From: Magicicada septendecula
Taxonomy: Eukaryota; Arthropoda; Insecta; Hemiptera; Cicadidae
Direction: 5' to 3'
DNA: 64,000 nucleotides
NCBI GenBank assembly: GCA_034769895.1
Contig: CM068367.1
Location: 319,609,986 to 319,673,985, forward strand
In this document: in pieces, positions 59,032 through 64,000 of the stretch
Layout of the letters: every line of letters begins with the position of its first letter
Position numbering within the stretch: position 1 is the first letter of the stretch
Translations under genes and position numbers: made by a program
The notes under the pieces: generated by a model
Told to the model about the DNA's origin: nothing
Databases searched by the model: none
What the model saw: only the letters and a program-made list of their open reading frames with translations

Positions 59032-62000
59032 GGCCACTTACACTCGTAAATCAATCAGTATGCGATATCTTACAGAATAATTTAAAATGAAAAGGCCAAG
59101 AGACGATGAAAAAAATGAAGAAACCGAGTGTGACACATTGGAATGGCGGAAGTAGGACAAACTTTATTACACAAACAATGCAAGGCCCGCTGTAAAATAA
59201 TGTCTGTCCCACACCAACATCACGTCACTTGTTTCCAAAATTCTACATTGTTCCCCGCTGATAACATCGTTTGCATGACGGAATCACACCCAGACGCGTG
59301 TTTTTCACTCTTTCCGGTTTTTTAAATAATTCACATTAAGTAACTTTCGAAACCGCCCTAAAGCGGTGTAATTATACTTAGCAGGAAATTATTACGTGTG
59401 GTGGGGACCAATTACCCTCACTCTATCTTTAAAACAAACCAATGAGGTAAGAGAGCTGACCAAGATGGCGGGAAAAGTAAGATAACAATTAGGCATTTAC
59501 GTGATACCGCACAAAAAGTAATACGTTAGGTTTTATCGGCACGGGTTCGACCGATCGATTATATCGGCGTGTGGTAAATCTGTTAGTTGTCAGTAACGCT
59601 TCCATGTAGACACGAAACACTATCACTGGATTTTGTTTTTGTGTTGTCATTTGTCAGACAAAATGTTAAAACAAAATTCGAACCCTATTTCGTATAGTAA
59701 GTAAACAAGCGATTTGTCACACTGCGGCCGGGTGGTATGACACTGCCTTAACATTTTGGCTGAAATAATCTGCGAAGTGGAAACGAGTTTAAAAGCGGAT
59801 CACAGATAGAGGAATTAAGACGTTAATGACACCGAAATGTAGCTACAATTGCATACAAAATATATCGTTTTTTTTTACGTCTAAGTAATTCTTTTCTTAC
59901 ACAATGAAAACCGTTCACAAGGGCTGATTAGAGCGTAAGCACTGAACACGTAGAGCTGAGAAAAATCAATTTTGATTAAACGTTTTATATAAGTTCGTAG
60001 TAAGTTGTAATTCTATGAGGAGATGAAACAGAAAGCACAGAGAAGATCGGTGTGGAGAACGGTTACAAACCAATCTGCGGATCGCTAACTAAAGAAGTAG
60101 AAGTTAAGTACTTAGGCCTTCGCAGTAACCTCGGAATCGAAGGTGCCAGATTAAAATGGGCCCGATTTAAGATCTAACATTCTAAAGTCTGATAAAGAGC
60201 ATTTTCAGTGTTCATATTATTTAAAAGAGATTTCTTGCAGTAGGGTTCCGACATTTACAAAAAACTAATATATGTATTTACATTGTAGAGCAAATAGCGT
60301 GCTTACAAGTGTTAAGCAAGTTTGTTTAAGGAAATGAGTGGCTAATTTTTTATGTTCATTAATTTGTTTAAAACAATTTATAATTTTTCGTATGGAAAGG
60401 TTAACTGTTGAGATATGACGCACAAACACAGAAAATTTTTTAAATTATAGATGGGCCTGTTAAAAAAGTTTTTCTAGATGTTTTCGGTATCTTTTGGACG
60501 TGCAAAGAGAGGAGCCTATTCTATGATTTTGCAAGGTATCTTAGTTACACTATTGCATCTACCGTTATTAACGACGAAGTTTGCTTTTCGGAAAGCTTTA
60601 AAGAATTTCAATGGAAATAGGCCTAAGTGAAAAGTCATAATCACAATCATATACACGTCCACTAAATTTAAATAGGACTAAATATATACGACGGCTTTAC
60701 AACTTTAAACTAAAGAATGTCTTAGCTTCTGGTATCAATGTTTTTGTATTTACTTCAGACAGACCGTATACTTTATACATTATCACATAGATAAGTCTCA
60801 AGATAGGAACAAGAGTTAAATATAGAAAGTTGTAGAATGAGGAATACGAACAGGACGTTGACCTAATTCAGTGAAGATAAAAGATCAAACGACAAAGATG
60901 ACGACTATCAACTGAAATTTTTTTGTACATGCTCTAGGCCAGTTAAAAAATGGTGGTTCGACATTAAAACCATGAAGTAACATTTAGCTCACTAGCATAC
61001 AGAGCTACATAACTAGATTAAATAGGGTTATGGACCATAAAATAATTTCACAGAAATGTAACGAGATAGGAATGTAAACAAAAATGGTGTTTATCTCATG
61101 GTTCTTTAGTACTTTGTTATTTAAACATCGATAAACGGTTAATGAAGTACACACATAAAGCTAAAACAAAAAAAGGAATAAGACTTGAAATCTACGTACG
61201 GAATCCTAGGTATCTGCATGTTGGAACGGACAGTTTTATCAGTCCAAAGTGTAACGAAGATATACGTAAGAGTGTGTAGGGAATACAAATACGTGATATA
61301 AACTTGTACGTTCTCGGGTCAAATCAGGAAGAAATGACATGTAGACTCGTCGCAGCTGTGAGAGCTGTAGATTATTAATCGCATGCAACCTTTGAAGGCA
61401 CAGACATTAAAAATTACTAAATTTATGAGCAACGTCCGCAGTTAGCCTTTAATATGAGAACAAAGCTCAGTGGCACTCTAAAAACGTTTAAAGGGAATTG
61501 AAAAGAAACAGATAATGTCTGAAGATGATAATGACAATCAGAGAGATATCAATAATATACAGCAACAACAAAAACTGTTCAGTTTGATACAAACGCAGAT
61601 CAGATGAACGAAAGTAGACCTTCATCCCTGTAAAAGATTTAAATTAGAAAGCATAAAAAGACGCTTTGAAAGCTAAATATCTAAATTTAATAGTGGAAGA
61701 ATTCAAGCTAAGATAGACAAAATTTTTAAGCAGCAAAATAACGATTTATTGTACCTTCTGAACCTTCTGTTTCTTAGGTTTCTAGGTATTTCCATTTCTT
61801 TGAAATAGACTATTTACAATTTAATCTAAACTTTATCTGCATTGCTTTGTATCTTTTACGCAGGTCTATATATTGGAGATACATCTTCTATATAAATATG
61901 CTCATATATTTATTCTTCGCTTATTTATATTCTTGTCTCATTCCTGCACCAAGTAAAGGTCAAATTTATTATTTAAATACCCAACGCCTCTCCTCTGCAC

Positions 62001-62947
62001 AAATTAGCTCAAAGGAATAAACCGTATTTTTCGAAAATGGGACACAGTGCCATAACGACTTCGTTCAATTATGAAATTTGTAATGCATGTGTTTTATTAT
62101 CTTATAAATACCCTCATGATCTCTATATCTATAAGCACACGAGTGTCCAATTTTATAACAATTATAGTGAAAATACCGCGATAATAATATGAAATTTAGT
62201 CCATGTATCGAACAGAATATCTTAAACAGAAGCATACTTGATAATATTTACCACTCTCGAGAAAACGAAAGACGGAGTTCAAGTGTCCGTTATACTACTT
62301 ATTATTATTATTATGAAGAGAAATTTAAATTTCTAAAACGTAAGTAAGCGCACGTCGTCTGTTATTTTGCGTGTTGTGCCGACCAATGATTCTGCGTACC
62401 TATTTAGCGCAATCAAAATTCGTAGAATTCAGCTTTAGATAGTTGTCAAGCGATGTGCATTACGATGTTTGTAGTCACAATAATATGACAGGGAATGTGT
62501 AGTGTGTTTCGTGTTGACTAGTGTGCCGTTAACGCGTTCATGATTCCGCGCATCTCGTTAGTAACAAATGGTAGGTTGTAAGCGCTTTATCAAAACCGAT
62601 TCTAGGCCTACAACGTTTCTACACAGGTAGGAAGTGCGTGTATGCAGAACACGTAGGACAACACGCAGCACTGTAATACAAGTACAGTAATAGGCCTACT
62701 GTTTTTCCTTTGGTGTATGAGGGCGATTTCGACTGCTGTTTCAAAGCGTCCTCTTGCTTTTCAGCCACCATGTCTTCGCAACTTCGCTTACATTTCAATT
62801 ATTCGTGTATAGTATAAATTCGATGACAATTTGTTGGGTAGTCGACGAAGATGTGTTCAGTCGATGAAGAAACCATAGACGTGGAAACATTCAGCCTTTA
62901 GTCAGCATAACAGTGAAAATATAGAGTGAAGAAAAAAAAGAGTTTCA
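59032..62947. other. AT-rich stretch, no recognised gene
   Basis: A phrase KEVEVKYLGL at about 60,090-60,120 (+) resembles the LINE KYLG block but has no supporting neighbours. No host exon is supported. TAGGCCTA palindromes lie at 60,618, 62,603 and 62,691. Confidence 0.35.
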
Positions 62948-63356
62948 CAGTGGTGTACTAGAATTTGGGCTTGGGGGGGGGTCCGGGGTCTGGTCGACTT
63001 CATACAAATGAAAAAACAAGATAAGACTGATCAACATTACTACTTTTAAAGTCACTGAAATCGGTCCCATTAAAGTAAACTGTAAAAACACAATAAAAAT
63101 ACGCGTTAATGAAACATTGTTTACAAGATACTTACTGACTGAATTGAGTTTTCTACATTTCATATTTCAAACGTATACGCTAATGTTGTCTAATGAACCT
63201 GTTTTTATATTAAAAAAGAATTACTAATACATTAATTAGCATGCACCGCTGCAAAAATAATAAAACAGCCTAAAAGTTAAGAGATTAACAAAATTCGTCA
63301 ACTTTTTCGATCTTCTGGGGGGTCCCATTCGTCCCCCCCCCTTAAATACGGCCCTG
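62948..63356. mobile_element. Nonautonomous hAT-like element, 409 bp
   Basis: The left end is CAGTGGTGTACTAGAATTTG with a G-run after it. The reverse complement of the right end is CAGGGCCGTATTTAAGGGGG. The tips share CAG.G(G/C).GTA and then a G-run, which is the style of many short hAT-type elements. Flanking 8-base repeats are GAGTTTCA (62,940-62,947) and GAGGTTCA (63,357-63,364), one mismatch. The terminal repeats are weaker than in the 34,955 element. No transposase frame is inside. Confidence 0.6.
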
Positions 63357-63364
63357 GAGGTTCA

Positions 63365-64000
63365 TTTACCCAAAAAAAGAAAAGCTCGTGAAACCTTTTG
63401 TACAGAACATGGCTGAATTATGAACTATACGGGAAAGAAGCATGGAACTAGAAAAGACTTGTGACGTAGTACAGAAGTAGAATGAAGAGGATTTTACGGA
63501 AGAATAGGAAGAGCAATGTTGAAGTGTCCACAAGAAAATAAGATCGTTAGAACCTCCTAGAAGGAAATACCAATGCCTGGGGTACTTAATTGGATACAGT
63601 ATCCCTGTGATGTTAGACGAAACGGCTTATGGGACAGATGAAATTCAAGAAGTAATCAGAACAGTCAACAAGATGACTTAACCGTACAGAATATGGCCAC
63701 CTATATTGATGTTACAACAAGAATATAGACCTATTTCGATCTTTCAGCTCCCTAGTACACAAGTTTGAAGGTAACAGAACAGCCAGTATTGTAAATTGTG
63801 TTGTATACTTAAGTAACTGCAAATTGTGTTGTATGTTTAAAATAAGACCGTTTAAAGTAAGCTTTTCATTCAGAACCGAATATGTTGTATAGTTACCGGA
63901 GATAAGAATACTGCTGGTGATGTAAACGTCTTTAAGTTTGCAAATGTTTATATACAGCCTTCGATTGCTAATCGTGACCCATGTAAGGCAGCAAAAAAGT
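63365..64000. other. AT-rich stretch, nothing recognised
   Basis: Around 63,550-63,670 a plus-strand frame (RRKYQCLGYLIGYSIPVMLD) looks mildly protein-like but matches no family I know. Confidence 0.3.

Noticed and set aside
60070..60165. Possible LINE fragment (KEVEVKYLGL)
   Set aside because: A single short block without the expected neighbours on either side.

Overview
This is animal nuclear DNA, most likely from an arthropod and probably an insect with a repeat-rich genome. The reasons are the AT-rich composition, the absence of any bacterial gene layout, abundant microsatellites, and many decayed non-LTR retrotransposons and DNA transposons of insect-like families. The placement within insects is an inference from the flavour of the LINE families, and I would not name a species. 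No host gene is visible with confidence. The window reads as intergenic or large-intron sequence, with one weak candidate for a host coding exon at 20,899-21,075.

Layout. 0-10 kb: a LINE 3' end on the minus strand (452-661) with a trinucleotide tail, and an unidentified repeat present once at 1.4 kb and twice in tandem at 5.5-7.3 kb. 10-12 kb: a dead mariner followed at once by a nonautonomous pogo-like element with terminal inverted repeats. 14-28 kb: microsatellites, three more LINE 3' ends (16.3, 19.9 and 28.0 kb), the candidate exon, a Helitron-like repeat (26.2-27.2 kb) and a GC-rich tandem duplication (27.5 kb). 28.6-33.3 kb: a pogo/Tigger-type transposase relic split by an almost complete 3.47 kb RTE-type LINE with a 15-bp target-site duplication. 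34.8-35.9 kb: a head-to-head inverted repeat carrying a hammerhead-ribozyme motif of the kind found in Penelope-like elements, with a hAT-type nonautonomous element inserted at its centre. 36.7-37.3 kb: a fossil of the Helitron N-terminal protein. 38.4-40.3 kb: a second copy of the 26.2 kb Helitron-like repeat, in which one roughly 160-bp unit has expanded to eight. 42-64 kb: long microsatellites, an unidentified coding fossil (43.4 kb), a tRNA-derived SINE (51.2-51.5 kb), four more LINE remnants (45.2, 54.1, 56.0 and 57.0 kb) and a second hAT-like element (62.9-63.4 kb).

The coding sequences here are all transposon proteins or their fossils. The LINE at 29-33 kb keeps its endonuclease and reverse-transcriptase motifs but is broken by three single-base frameshifts. 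The other elements are older, shorter, or never coded. The most interesting items are the hammerhead motif at 35,784-35,846, the Helitron-like repeat family with a variable tandem core, and a strong excess of the palindrome TAGGCCTA across the window.
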